64,000 nucleotides of DNA. Source: Juglans regia. Taxonomy: Eukaryota; Streptophyta; Magnoliopsida; Fagales; Juglandaceae. How positions within the stretch are numbered: the first letter of the stretch is position 1; each line of letters begins with the position of its first letter. The notes below the pieces were generated by a model that saw only the letters and a program-made list of their open reading frames with translations, ran no database searches and had not been told where the DNA came from. This document shows positions 24,110 to 36,581 of the stretch, in pieces. Made by a program: the position numbers and the translations under genes. The DNA is taken from assembly GCF_001411555.2 (NCBI RefSeq), contig NC_049916.1, positions 6,076,001-6,140,000 of the forward strand. The letters run 5' to 3'.

Positions 24110-27100
24110 GCTCTAATATTTAGGATGAAAATTATATTCTAAAAAGCAATTCAGATTAACTTACAGATAAATACACATTCTTAATAATATATATGGCGAG
24201 TAAGAATATTAAAATCTGAGTATATAAGAGTGTTGAGAAAATTCTTGATTAACACATTTATTTTAAAAGTTTTATTAGTGCATCTTTATGTAGAATTAGC
24301 ATTGATTATTTTGCTCAAGTTTTATTTCTCTCTAACGAGAACAAAAAGGTTTTTACAGATATATAAATTTAGAAACACACTTTAGAGTAATGTAATACCT
24401 AGCACCTTAGAGGTTTATATGGTAACTTTAACAAAAATCTGAATAATTAGGTACAATTTAATTAAACCTAAAAATCTTGCTTGTCGTTGCATTGATGCAA
24501 AATAAGTTTTAGGTTAAGATAATTTCTTGTAAAGTTTTTATTTTCTCTCTTATAATGGATTGAAGAATATGAAGAATATTGAGTAAGCAAGAAATCGAGA
24601 TATATCGCTAGTTAGCAGATAAAATGTTATATACTACATTTGTTACACAAAACAATATTTTTATTAGGTTTTTAATGCGATATTAGATAATTTTAGATCT
24701 AATTTGATTTAACACTCATTGAAAACAATAATGTTAGTGAAAATTCTTATAGGTTTATGAATTGAATGGTCACTCATTGACTCAATGATATTATTTCTCG
24801 GGTGGAGAGATAATATGCTAAAATGTGTTGTGAAGGTATAGAATGATGGATATGAAGTTTGAGAAATTGAAGGTTTTCTCGCCAATGAAATACCTCTCCT
24901 CTATTTAGTCGAGTCAATGAGAAAAAATAATATTAGCATTTTCTATATAAAAGTTCCTATACATATATACTAAGGACATGAAATAATAAAAATAATGTTT
25001 CATCATATAAATATGATTCCAAATTTTTTTCAAGGAAGATATATTTTTCAGTTAAAGTATTTTTTCAAAATCGTAATCTTATGAGTTATATGATAAGAAC
25101 AATTATCTCGCAGTTTAATAACTTGCTAATAATGGAGTTATAAATAAATTATGGCTCAAAATAGTTGTTACATCATAGTTGAGTTGATGTAATATGGGGT
25201 TGTAGCCTTAATTCTGACTTGTCGTCCTTAGATCAAGTTCATTCACCATTAAAAATGCTGGATGATTATTTTGTGCAAACATGAATTCAATTAAGATGAA
25301 AATCTAGAGAATCTAAGATTGACCATTTTTTATTGAGTCAAAAACATTACTCATATTTTTGGCAAGGGTGGGGTATTGTAGATTTTTGTAATACTTGTTT
25401 TTTGGAAATAATGTTTCATTACATTTCATTCAACATTATCTTAATATTAATATTTTCAAGCTTTTTTATAAAATATGGCCAAAAATAGTGGGAGTAATTC
25501 AACAATTAGTGTGAATATATATTTGAGTGATGGTGTACCACTAATAATAGTGACTTCCAAAAGTTAAAGAATATAAAAATTTCCATAAATAGCATGGAAA
25601 CGATATATCAGTATTATCTCTTTGTTTAGATATTAGAAGAGAATATTTGTAATATAGCTCCGCTAAAAGTACTAAATTCATATAATATGAATTCCAACAT
25701 AGAATCTTATATTCACTTCACTTATATAATCCAGCATGGGGTTGTTGATCTAATTGACACAAAAAAAGTGAAGTTGATAGAGGTATAAATCCATCTATTG
25801 GCACTAGTTGAGTTGCCTTTAGATAACTATAGATCGCACATTTATTTGAAATTTTCTTGAAAGAGTCAAATAGTTGATTCTTGCAGGAAAATTAGATGGT
25901 TAGCTTTTTGTGATATTTAGACAGAAAGTACTGGAGCGTATGATTGTTGTTTATACAGTTTTGGTCCAAAAAGTAAATGAATGTTGTTGGTACGTGGGTG
26001 GATGGGGCTACCTTCCGTGCGCTATGTTAGCGACAAGAGGTTGCCGGGATCTTCTTCCATGTCCCATATCCGATTCTTAAATGCGGTGTGGCTCTAGCAC
26101 GACGTACTTCTGCAGAGTAGTGTTGACATTGTCAAGGTAGGTGGTGTCCTATTTTTCCATGTCAATCAGCCCTCTTATCTCTTACGCAATCCATAGGCCA
26201 ACTGCACTACTAAATATTGGGCCTCCAAGTCCAAGGTGAACTTGGCCCAACCCGAGAGGGATGTAAATAGCCCTCCTAATTAAGTTTAGTCCGATAGTGG
26301 TCAATTACAAATAATTAAACGACAAACTCTTATTTAATTACCATTTCTTTTCACACAAATTTTGAAAATGCGTAATAACTTCTCAAAACATACTCTTTTT
26401 TTTTTTTTTTAACCGTGGATGTCTGAGCCAGCTTGCGCACATCTCGACTAATCTTATGGAGTCCTAAACTTCCTCAAAACATACTTCTACCAAGAGACTC
26501 TACTTTTATACATAAAAGTCTTTTGTATAACTATGAAGTTAGCGACGACTCATCGTAAATTTTATTTAGGTCAAACTCATGATATAAAATTTAGATTCTA
26601 GTAAGCAAATCCAACTATGACTTTTAAGAATTTACAAAGTAACGACAAATCCAACTAGGGCCTCTAATACGAGTTACGAATAGCTCACTTGAGAAGCAGT
26701 ATAAAAGCTAGACGCCACGTTAGAATTCAAGATTTATGCTCCTTTGCTCATTAGAATTCTCTCAAGGAACATAAATCTAACTCTGGCATTGAAGGTGACC
26801 CCTCATCCTGTGTGTTGCAGGTGATTGGTACCCAGTGTGCAAAACGCATCATCAATAATAAGGATCAAAGCAATCAAAGTTGAATTATACAAATAAAAAG
26901 AAAAAATTATTTAAAAATTGAAAATTAATTTGTTAGAAGGTCAAAACATAAAAAAACTACATTAATATTTAATCCTATTTTTAATAAGACATATTCTAAT
27001 TTTGAACTGGATCCATTTGCAATTTGGGAGGATTCTCAATTTTACAATAAATTTTAATGTTATGCATAAGGAAGATTTTAGGATTTGAGAGAATTGTCAC

Positions 27101-27250
27101 CTTTTCGGCACCAACATGCTTGGTTGTAAAATTCATAAAGGGAATACACGGTGAGAGAGGGTGTCGACGGCAAGAGTGAGTTTTTGGACTGAACTCTAAG
27201 GCAGCAGTTTCGAATTGGTCAAGACAAGTTATATCCCAGTATCTTAGTTT
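24110..27250. other. AT-rich intergenic DNA, no gene recognised
   Basis: No long frame and no domain was found on either strand. Around 25970-26260 base composition is less AT-rich and looks like old transposon sequence, but no family could be named. A possible short repeat is listed at 26397-26480. Confidence 0.45.
26397..26480. repeat. Possible short dispersed repeat
   Basis: A T run is followed by AACCGTGGATGTCTGAGCCA and GCTTGCGCACATCTCGACTA. I recall similar strings as recurrent in tree genomes. The identification is from memory only and the element type is not known. Confidence 0.3.
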
Positions 27251-28179
27251 GAATTTGAGAACGGAATGGATCCAAGCAATGGGAGCGGAGGTCAGCCTCC
27301 CTGGAACGGTTCAAAGAACCACTCGAGGGAAAAATAAAATATTCAGATGCATTTTGATCATTCAAGACAGAAGTACTAGTACACTACTGAATCTAGGACT
27401 AGGACTAGGAGATCCCAAGTATTTCAGATGGAACGGCTGCGTGTATTAGATCTTCTGTTGACTTCTTATCTTACCTGTTTGAGCAAAAATTGTGCTCAAA
27501 TGAACTTCGAAAACCAGTCCATTGTTCTTCTGTACAAGCCATCTTAACTTCCATGTAGCACCAGATGCCAGAGCACACATAATAAGGGCACAAGAGCCAA
27601 GATTTTAAGAACTAAGAGCATTTTGCTCTACTACCAAGGGTCCCTTTTGCAAAACACTTAAAAAAGTTTGTGGATCAGTTCCATCATACTAGCTAGCCTC
27701 ATACAAGTTCTATAATCTGTTATTTAAAAAGAGCAGTAATGGATGAAATCAAAATGAGATCATTTTAAAAAAAATAAAACAATTCTTTTGCAATGGTTGC
27801 TTGGGAGAAATGAAAGTAAAATAAATAAATATATAAAGGAAACAAAGAAAGAAAAAAGAATGAAGAAGAAAGCAGTTTCACTTTCATCTTCATGTGATCT
27901 GACGTATCAAAGAAAAATACTTGTCGGTTCCAGATATTTGAGTATAACAATTCTTATCTCAGAGCAGATTTCCTACTACTCAAGCATCAGGCCTTAGATT
28001 GTTAGAAGAAGTAACTCAATCTTCTATACTCCCAAGCTGCAATTCTCTGCATCAAAAAGTAGAGTTATTGTTAGTCAAAATTCGAAGAGGCAAAAGTTTC
28101 AAGCGGTTGTTCAAATAAAGCTTCCACGAGTGATTAAAACCTACCTTATAGAAAGGAAAATAACTGCTATCCAACTTAT
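27251..28179. other. No gene recognised; includes probable mTERF 3' UTR
   Basis: A 23-codon frame at 27266-27337 begins MDPSNGSGGQPPWNG but ends quickly and has no visible continuation. The last few hundred bases before 28180 lie downstream of the mTERF stop codon and may be its 3' UTR. Nothing else stands out. Confidence 0.35.
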
Positions 28180-29850
28180 CTAACCCCCATTGCCATTCTG
28201 ATCCTCAATCATGTGTAATAGCTTTGTCCCTTTCTTCTTTCTCAAGAATCTCTCAGTCGAAACAGTTAACAGCTTATTCAGCGACATTCCACCTCCAACA
28301 ATCTTCTTCCTTGCCTCATACCTAGCCTTGATTCTCTCATCAAGCTTGTAACCAAGGAATGCAGGAAAAGCCAATAACTCTCCAACTTCACGACCCATGC
28401 CCTCTATCAAGTACTCCACCTTCTCCTCCAAAGAATTATGATTGTATTGCAGTACCTGGGGATGCCTCGTGCTCATGGCAACAATGTCAGCACACGAAAA
28501 CCCATAACGCAAGAATAACCCAATTACCTTTTGCAAATTCTCACAGCTTGTTCTGGTTACAGATCCCATTGCCACTGCCATGTCCCTCGTTCTATATTTA
28601 TACCCGATCTTCAATAAAAACACAAGTTTATACTCGACGTTATCAAATGACAAGCCTAGAAACAAGGGAGCTTTGATCAAGAACTTGAAAATATCATCGG
28701 TTTCTAACCCACATTGCTTGAGAAACTCTATTCTAGGACGCAATTTTCTCTCCCTGCTGGCAGTAACTAGACTCGGAAACACAAGAAGAATCTTGAAGAT
28801 TTCATTATCATTTAGGCCAGCAAAAGACCTCAAGAACTCTATATGGCCCTCCATATGCTTCACACTATAACTCAAAATCATAGGAAACTTCCGCAGCACA
28901 TTACCTGTGGCGTCCTTATCTCCCCCACTAAGCTCCACGAGAAACCTGACTCTCGGTATCAACTCACTGTCCAAATCATAATTGAGAATCACCGGTCGCT
29001 TTACAATCAAATCAATGCCACCAAAGCGGCCCAAAAAGGCAATACTCCTATCAATTTCTTCGACTGGCCTATGACATAACGCCTTGGTTAAATTAACATT
29101 GTTCAGTACAAAAGCAATCTTTTCACACGAAACTCCCCGATGAAGAAGCAGTTTAACCTTTTGATCAAAACCGACCAAGAATCTTGGATCCGTGTTAGTC
29201 AAAATGCGCTTGAGTTGAGCAGGCTCAATCTTAGACTCCAATTCATCACGCACAAAACATAGAAATGGGCCAATTTCCTCAGCTGTTAACACAGTAGGGC
29301 ATTTCGTAATTAAGTAAGAAAGTGCAAGGCTATCAATCCCAACTGATTGTAAAAAATGAACCCGAGCACGTAATGAATCCAAAGATGTCAAAGCAATAGC
29401 TGGGTTCTTTTCCAAAAGCAATTCGGTTTCTTTTTCGTTGAGTCCAATTTCTCTGAATAGAGGAAAGAGAAACCCTGAAACCCAACATAAAAAGCAAAAA
29501 TAGGTTAACAAGTTTGGACTGTATTGTGTTCGAGAAATGGACTCTGAGAGTTACTCACTCGTATCATCGTGACGATTGGCGGTCGAGTTGATGCCACTGC
29601 ATAGGACTGAAATCTGTTTAGTGGGTCGAAGGCCCACGTGGGGAAATACCTGTTTGTGTTCGATTCTGGAGGCTTTACTGAGCTTTAAGAGAAAGAAGCA
29701 TTCATGGGGGTGGAAAGCTGAAAGTGAAGCGTGTGAGAATCGAACAGTTGTGGGAAGGAACAACGAGTGCGGAAAAAGACTAAAAGACGAAGAAGAAGAA
29801 GAAGAAGAGGAGGGAAAAGGGTTTGCGGACAGAGTGAGTAGAGCATCCAT
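28180..29850 (-). CDS. Plastid mTERF-family protein (MTERF8/PTAC15-like)
   Basis: Two exons, 29850-29559 and 29474-28180, join in frame (acg a|gg ttt) to 528 residues. The N-terminus is short, Ser-rich and poor in acids (MDALLTLSANPFPSSSS), a typical chloroplast transit peptide. The rest is a chain of mTERF repeats of about 35 residues, each with the Leu/Pro pattern (FLQSVGIDS, KRPVILNYDLDSELIPRVRF, KFPMILSYSVKHMEGHIEF, FPSLVTASRERKLRPRIEF). The end, FPAFLGYKLDERIKARYEA, is a common mTERF C-terminal signature. mTERFs bind organelle nucleic acid and act in transcription, termination or RNA processing. The C-terminal half resembles what I remember of MTERF8/PTAC15, but the subgroup call is tentative. 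No lesion was seen, and donor GTGAGT and acceptor TTTCAG are good. Confidence 0.88.
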
Positions 29851-29984
29851 TTATACTCCAAGGGGATTCGCGGTATTGACGCGACGGGTGTTTCAAATGG
29901 GAAGCGAAATCGCGGACTCGGAGAGGAGTTGAAGCTAAATGCATGGGCGGCTGGGACTGCGGTGTAGGATGTAAACGAGTTAAG

Positions 29985-30345
29985 GGTGGTTTTTAGTGGT
30001 TAAGACGGATCAGAAACAAAATTTTTAATTTTTAACATTTTCGTAATTTTATTTTCAAATATCGTTCAAACAAAAAATATTTGTTATCTAATTATTATCT
30101 AAATACAAAAACTTATATAATTTTACAAACTTCGTAACAAAATTATAAAAATTGATACAATTTTTATAAGCTTCAAAATATAAATAATATTAAAAAAATT
30201 ATATTCAAACAACTTTTCAATTTTATAATATTTTTATTCAGTTTTTTTATCTCTCATTTTTCAAAATTCAATAAAATATTTTAACTCAAACTATTTTACT
30301 ATTAATCACATAATTCTAAAATAATCCAAGTGTCCAAAAGAGCTT
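29985..30345. mobile_element. MITE related to 17804-18146, copy 2
   Basis: It shares the AT-rich core of copy 1, including TTTATAATATTTTTATTCA then TCTCTCATTTTTCAAAA and a TAACTCAAACTATTT block. It is more diverged and lacks clear TCTCATC runs. End positions are approximate. It lies about 135 bp upstream of the mTERF start codon, so it may affect that promoter. Confidence 0.5.
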
Positions 30346-30801
30346 GAATTGTGTTCGAGTTATATTATATATTTATAAATAATATATTTATTATTCTGAC
30401 AAGCTTTTTTTAATATAATTATTTGAACGAGTTCAAATTTATTCACGAGCTATTAAATTTTGAGAATAAATTATTTAAGTCATGCCTTACAAATTTATGT
30501 ACAAACTTTGAGAAATAAAATTTTATTTTTTCTAAATAATTACATAGTTTACGTACATATATTAATGAATATATACATAAGGATCCAAGAAAGTCACATA
30601 GTATTAGTAATATGATTTCATCTTATATTTATAAATGTTTTAAGATATTCTCATTATAAAATTTGAGATAATATTATAAATTAAAAAATACAAAGTTAAT
30701 TAAGTTTGTACAGGTTTAAACTAGTAAAGTCAAGTTTTATACAAATTATATCATTTAATAATTGATCATAATTTTAAACTCACAAATGACTTATTTATTA
30801 A

Positions 30802-30975
30802 GAGAAATAATAGTTGCAGTCATAAATGTACAAACATCGTGCAATCACTTTAAAAAAAGTGAATAAATATAAAATCTACATAAAAAAATATTAATTTTTA
30901 ATAGTGAATCTCTCTTTTTTAAAATAACTGCATAGCTCATAATTACGCACTTCCCGACTGCATGTAACATTACTC
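30802..30975. mobile_element. MULE-type MITE with a perfect 9-bp target duplication
   Basis: The 174-bp element is flanked on both sides by ATTTATTAA (30793-30801 and 30976-30984), the duplication size typical of Mutator-like elements. Terminal inverted repeats are GAGAAATAATAGTTGCAGTC and, read inward from the right, GAGTAATGTTACATGCAGTC. The core has TATTAATTTTTAATAGTG. There is no coding capacity. It is the best-bounded copy of a family present five times in this window. Confidence 0.85.
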
Positions 30976-30984
30976 ATTTATTAA

Positions 30985-31926
30985 ACGAATTGAGCCTAGT
31001 TCAAGTTTGAGCGTGACGAACTTGAGCAACATAGATCGACGGATGAAGCAACTTCGTTTATTTATAGCCCTATATGCCAATTTTTTTTTTTTTTTTAAAT
31101 AACAAAATTTTGTTCAAAACGTAGAAGGTATAATAATCCTAACATATCATTAATATACTGGTGAGAAATCTATGCAAAATAAATGAGTGTTTTTCTAGGC
31201 TATAGGAAGAGTCAATCCCAGGATCTCATCCTAACATATATGGAGTCAATGGCACAACCTTTGCTAAAGCTGATTAAATAAGGTTGCAGGTGAATGTGAA
31301 CAAACCTGACTGATAATTTTTTTAAATTTGAAACTCTATTCTTTTTCAAATGGAGTGGACGAAATTTGCACACCTTAAAGAGGTGGCGACACAATCCTAG
31401 GTCGCCGACAGAGATGTTTGTTGAGGTGTTTGATTTTTTATATTGGTCTAGACGACATGGTCTCCGTCGTCAAACCAGAGCCCTCGAGAGATTATCGATC
31501 ACTACATCCCAAAAAATTCGTTTTGCTGAATCAAATTCCAGTTAGTTGGTGATCATTGAAACCATTCACAGTAGTTCAAAAGCACATTCATTCAGTTTGA
31601 CGCATGGGGGCAATGGTGATCAGTCATAATAACCCATGCAGAAGCATTATCTATGCTCAAATTTTGAATTAGGAGGTGCACAAGAAAGACCCGTCACAAA
31701 ACAAATAGATATCTTCAATTGAGGGAAGAAATAAATACTCACGCCATGTTTGATTGATTAAGCCAATTGTAGAGGAGTTCTACGTCCAGGTGTGAGTTAT
31801 CCTCGAACTCCTTGACTTCTTCCAGATACAAGCAGCAGCAAATAGGACCCGATACTGATTGCATTATCAGCGCTCAGCTGTGCCCAATTCAAAATTTTCT
31901 TATAGCATATTAATCAGGCCTTTGAT
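30985..31926. other. No gene recognised
   Basis: AT-rich sequence with a T run at about 31080-31096 and no convincing frame. The last part may be the 3' UTR of the minus-strand gene ending at 31927. Confidence 0.35.
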
Positions 31927-34900
31927 TTATCTTTCAGCATCTTTGTGACACTTTCTAAGAGGCTTTTCATCTTGTTTCTTGCTTGTGGGAATTCCTTTAA
32001 TAAGGATAACTGGTGAGCCTCCCTTTCTTGATTTTCTGGGTGATCTGGAAAAATGAAACCTGCAAGAAAATAACGATGATGATGACGACGACAAAAATAA
32101 TGATACATTTTTCATACACAAACAGACAGCAATAGGAGTTGGGATCAAATAACGTAAGAAACCTTACGCAGCTAGCAAGTGCACTTGCCTCTTTTTAGGG
32201 ACTTGAGTAAGAACATCAGGTTTGTCTTTACAAACCTCTTCCCTTGTGTCTGTCTGAGAAATCTGTCCCTGAAAAAGGCAGCCGGAGGATACAGCTCATA
32301 GCATGCTAAAAATAGTCGAAAGGAAGATACTATCTTCATTTTTGAGAAATTTTAAAAAGAAAGATGATCCGAACTTATAAGTGATTTCCAGCATGTTGTC
32401 CCCGAGGTATAATGATGGGAGCAACCCCCTCTAACAGTAATACATGATGCTCTCATTTTCAGCTTTTCTACCAGAGTGGCACTTACAGATGCATAAAACA
32501 TACTTGTATGCAACTGAAAGAAAAAAATATATATATTTGCATGATTTCTTATTATAAAGAAAAGTGAATTCTACAGAAAGATGGTTAATTCCGCCACGTC
32601 TAGTTTTACGAGCAAGTACCTCAAACAGCAAAGAGTCAACTATGTGTGTGTTAGCACATGTGCAGGAATGTGCGTGGGTGTGGCAGACCTCTCTCTCTCC
32701 CCCTCTATGTGTGCATGTGTGCATGCGTATGTGATTGTGTTGACACACACACACATACATACATCCATGTTAGAGAGCTTTGATTTTTACTAACTTGTTT
32801 CTCCCATTGTTAGTTGAAGATGTAACTCAGCAGCCTCTCTCTCTCTCTCTATACACACACGAACATGGATGTATGTATGCATGTGTGTGTCGACACAATC
32901 ACATATGCACGCACACATGCACACATAGAGGGGGGGGGAGGGAGAGAGAGAGAGGGGCTGCTGAGTTACATCTTCAACTAACAATGGGAGAAACAAGTTA
33001 GTAAAAATAAAAGCTCTCTTAACATTGAATGGACAGCAAAATAATTGAATACAGCTATTACAACACATGATAATGATTACTGCGAGAAAAAAATTACTTG
33101 TCCATTTTTCTTGCACCATTATAATACTGGACAAAGATAGTGTTACTAGTCACATACTGTCACAAAAAGCATGAGAAGAAAGTTGCTTGCCCACTTTTAT
33201 TTCACTACTATAATACTGGAACAAGATGATGTTGTTAGTCACACACTGTCATGCAAAGCATTTTCAAACTGAGAAAGTTCAAGAGTGTGTCAAAAACCAG
33301 AACAATGAAGCAACAATTAAAGTGAGGAGACAGGAACCAGTAGAGACCTCATGCTAGATATGATAGACCTACTTTGTTTTATGGCACAATAATGGATGTC
33401 ATCACCACGTGAACCGGTGTAGATAAAATAATTGAAAGTTCGGCAACCATTCCATTTCTATCAGTTAATTCATCCAACACAACTGAAAACTTGAACAAAA
33501 TAGAGGATCCAACAATAATATAATAATATAATGACCACAATAGGCATACAAAAACCTATGAAAATCTCCAATCCACCACTAGAATAGTTATAGTGCCCAC
33601 ACATCTAGTCATAGACACGTCCTCTAAGTTCAACTTGTTTACAATTTAAGATGATCAAACAACTTACACGTGATGAGCACAAAAGGATGAAGAAAACAAG
33701 GTCAAAATGAAAATGATAAGGTGACACAACAATACAGAAGAACATGTACCACCCAAAGAAAAAGAAGCTAGAGGGGTCTCTTGCCCTTGGAGCAACAACA
33801 CAAGGTAACAAAAAAAAACTGCTGGATCAGGTTTTTCTTAAAGAAATCCAATTGAAAGCAGGCTCTTCAACAAAATACTATTGCAGCCTCTTAAAATTAA
33901 CAATCATTTCATGAAAAAAGTCACCTGAAAAGAAACTGTTTATTACATCCAAACAGTAATCATATGGTTGGCTACATATAACTTGAAAAAGTTCAAAGCA
34001 AACTGCAGCTGATATTTGATCAACACTCGCAACTCATATTTTGTCAGAATTACTCTCAAAAAATCAAAATTAAACGTATTTAAATCATTTCAATGCTGAA
34101 GAAACACGCAATAATTAAAAATGCTCTCCATGCACATAAACTCTCGACAATGCTTATGCAGTAAGCTCCCGCTCATCTTTTAAAAGTACTAGGCCAATAT
34201 CTTATTCACTTTAATAGTGATATCATGGAGAGAGAAAACAATCACCTTTTCTTCTGATTCTTGTTCATGGTTTATATTTATCGGTAAACAAGATCTTATT
34301 GATCATAAGAATAGGCAAGAGCCCAAGTATATGGGATATATACAACAAGTCTATGTGTGATGAACTTTGAACTTTTCCAAAGTCCAAACCACATTTGTTC
34401 CAACACTTCTCAGCCCTTATCTTTGCCAATGTTGAACAGAAAATGATCCATAAAATACAAAAAATCAAAGATAAGCTGACAGTTCGTTCATAAGATAAAT
34501 AAACGACAAAGTGAAATATATGAGCAACAACTAATTTTAAGTCTAGGGAGATGACTTATAATTCAAAATAATTTCCAAAGTCCAAACACACTAATGGAAT
34601 TAAAATGCTCACATGAAATTAAGACTATCCTATTTAATGTAAATAATGAAACACCCAATCATACTTGTCAGAAAAAAAAAATGAAACACCCACTTATATG
34701 CGCGCAGCTCAAGTCCTTGTCTCTAAACAGTCAGCAAATTAGAGAAGTATACCAATACTAGCTTATAAAAGAAACAGCATCTCCAGTTTAGTCTCTTTAA
34801 CAGCCGAAAACGAGATGAATCACACTGAGACTGAAATCAAAAATCCGAAAGCACAAGCATTACAACCGAATATGAAACTCCAATTCCATAGGGCATTCAT

Positions 34901-36114
34901 GTAACAAATGCAAAATGCAGACAACTAAACAATGTGCTTCCCCCTTATCGTAGCTGGCCAACCCCAACTCTGGATCGTGGAGTTTCAAACTCCATAATAT
35001 TTTACCAAACCATATATAAGACTCATCCTCGTATCAATTGTAATCCAAGTTGCCATCGAAACCAACAGAAAACACAAAGATGTCAACATGCAATAACAAA
35101 AACCCCAAAAGATTGTATTTCGACAGAAACCAGAACATCCCCCATTCACCAAAACAGAATGTCGTTAAAAATGATTGCATGCATCAATACCATGACAGAT
35201 TACATTGTACGTAACTACATTACATGCAATTACATTTACATACTTTCAATCAAACATAACAAAACGCATAACAACTTTCTTACTTGATTCAAAGCCGCTA
35301 CAGACTCCGAGCTCGAAACCTTGGTTTTCTTCATCACCCTACCAAAATTTTCATCATCACCGTTATCATTGCCACGAACACCACTCCCTAATTTCCTCTT
35401 CTTCCTACCAAAGCTCCTCACTTTCCCTCTTTTCTCCCTAACCTTCCACGTGTTCTTTCTCCTATACACCACCTTGTCACTCTTCCACACCCCGAAACTC
35501 GTATCGATCACCGTCACCTCACTTCTCGAATATCCAACTAGCTCTCTCTCTCCCTTATCCTCCTCCTCCTCCACCCTCTCCTCTTCCTCCTCTCCCACAT
35601 TCCCTTCTTTCGTTTCCTTCGAACTGTTATCCGAATTAAACGACGCCGTTCGCGGGCCATTATCGTCTTTCGAGGCACAAGCGGGACTCTTCACTTCTTG
35701 TTGTTTCTGGTGTTGGAGATGCGTATTACTGATGGTTGAGGTGGTTAGTGATTTGGGGATTGCTTGTTTCCTGGGAAACTTTTTGCCGGAAAGTTTGGAG
35801 CTTTTGATGTGGGCATCACCGTCCATAAAGAATAGCTCGGAGAGAACATTGCTCATGATACTGTACAGTTTTTCTTGCTGTTGATGTCCACCTCCGTGCC
35901 CTGCCCGATTAGCTACTCGTTCGTGGTCGGACTGAGTAAAGCCAGAGTTGGAGCGGGTCGACTCGCTAGGGTTTTGGTTATGGAGGAAGTGGTCGAGGCC
36001 GAGGTTGTTGTCAACATTGTCTTCGTCGGCAGAGGTCTGGAAGCCCTTGTTGGACCGGAGCCGGTCGAGCCAATTCGTACCGGACTTTCCGGAAGAGGGA
36101 ACTGAGCAGAGCAT
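31927..36114 (-). CDS. Plant protein of unknown function, probably nuclear
   Basis: Three exons, 36114-35284, 32268-32168 and 32059-31927, join in frame to 354 residues. The start is the ATG at 36114 (MLCSVPSSGKSGTNWLDRLR). I do not recognise a named domain. Visible features are an N-terminal NWLDRLRSNKGF, a helix-like LYSIMSNVLSELFFMDGD near 83-100, an acidic run at 175-186, a VTVIDTSFGVWKSDKVVYRR block near 200-219, and basic runs KKRK (238-241) and KKTK (262-265) that look like nuclear localisation signals. The C-terminus is also basic (SRSPRKSRKGGSPVILIKG, then IPTSKKQ). Composition and the Trp-containing block suggest a nuclear regulator or chromatin-associated factor, by inference only. 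Intron 1 is 3 kb and could hide a small exon; the 3' exons are less certain than exon 1. Confidence 0.75.
32690..33020. repeat. Interleaved inverted repeats in A-B-A'-B' order
   Basis: Block A (32690-32771, CT and CA/TG-rich) and block B (32772-32850, AACTTGTTTCTCCCATTGTT core) are followed by their reverse complements A' (32862-32938) and B' (32940-33020), in that order. Identity is about 90 percent for A/A' and about 97 percent for B/B'. A/A' and B/B' hairpins would exclude each other or form a pseudoknot. It lies in the large intron of the unknown nuclear protein gene. Confidence 0.85.
34265..34470 (-). mobile_element. LINE 3'-end fragment in an intron
   Basis: The plus strand shows GGTAAACAAGATCTTATTGA, then AATAGGCAAGAGCCCAAGTA and GGGATATATACAA. 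This is the reverse of the 3' end of plant LINEs, parallel to the pieces at 9132 and 15090. No coding part remains. It lies in intron 1 of the gene at 31927-36114. Confidence 0.5.
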
Positions 36115-36500
36115 TTTCGTTCTCCGGAACACCGAGAAAGGTGCTTGTGGTATAGGTCAGAATCGGAGAATTCTTCGAACCGCAGCGACGGTGTGAATTC
36201 GGAGAATCGGAGGAGAGCACCTGAATCACTCTTAGGACCGGAGATAGAGAGGTCTTTGAGCCTACTCTTTTTTTTTTTTCCTTGTGCTGCGAATCTGCGA
36301 TAGATTATAGTCTGAAAGAGCACAGTTCAATGAAGGGCACGTGTCAGAAATCGAAAGCGTATTTTGGTAAAAGTGGACTTGGTCTGGCTGTCGGAATGAC
36401 AAAACACGTTGAGGTTGAACTTCCATTACAGATGAAAGAGAGGGTTCAGCTACTTCAGTACAGTAATAACAGTACACTACCCTGGAATGATGCATTGAAA

Positions 36501-36580
36501 TAGGGCTGAAACCCGATAGCTACGGTTCGGTTTACCGACAACTTTTAAATATGTTTAAAACCGGCCCAAACCGGCCGGTT
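36501..36580. mobile_element. Truncated CCGGTT-rich hAT-like end
   Basis: It starts TAGGGCTGAAACCCGATAGC and contains GGTTCGGTTTACCG and AAACCGGCCCAAACCGGCCG, matching the subterminal repeats of the 13670-14328 element. It stops where Harbinger-like sequence begins at 36582, so it is one end only. Confidence 0.45.
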
Positions 36581-36581
36581 A

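Noticed and set aside
27266..27337. MDPSNGSGGQPPWNG short frame as a first exon
   Set aside because: Ends after 23 codons; no donor leading to a continuing frame was found.
28359..29079. Plus-strand frames opposite the mTERF gene
   Set aside because: Shadow frames of a well-supported minus-strand gene.
32581..33134. Similar small proteins encoded on both strands
   Set aside because: The likeness comes from the inverted repeat and CT/CA microsatellites, not from genes.
35321..36105. Long plus-strand Ser/Leu-rich and Val-rich frames (up to 187 codons)
   Set aside because: They mirror exon 1 of the minus-strand gene at 31927-36114 and have no domain.
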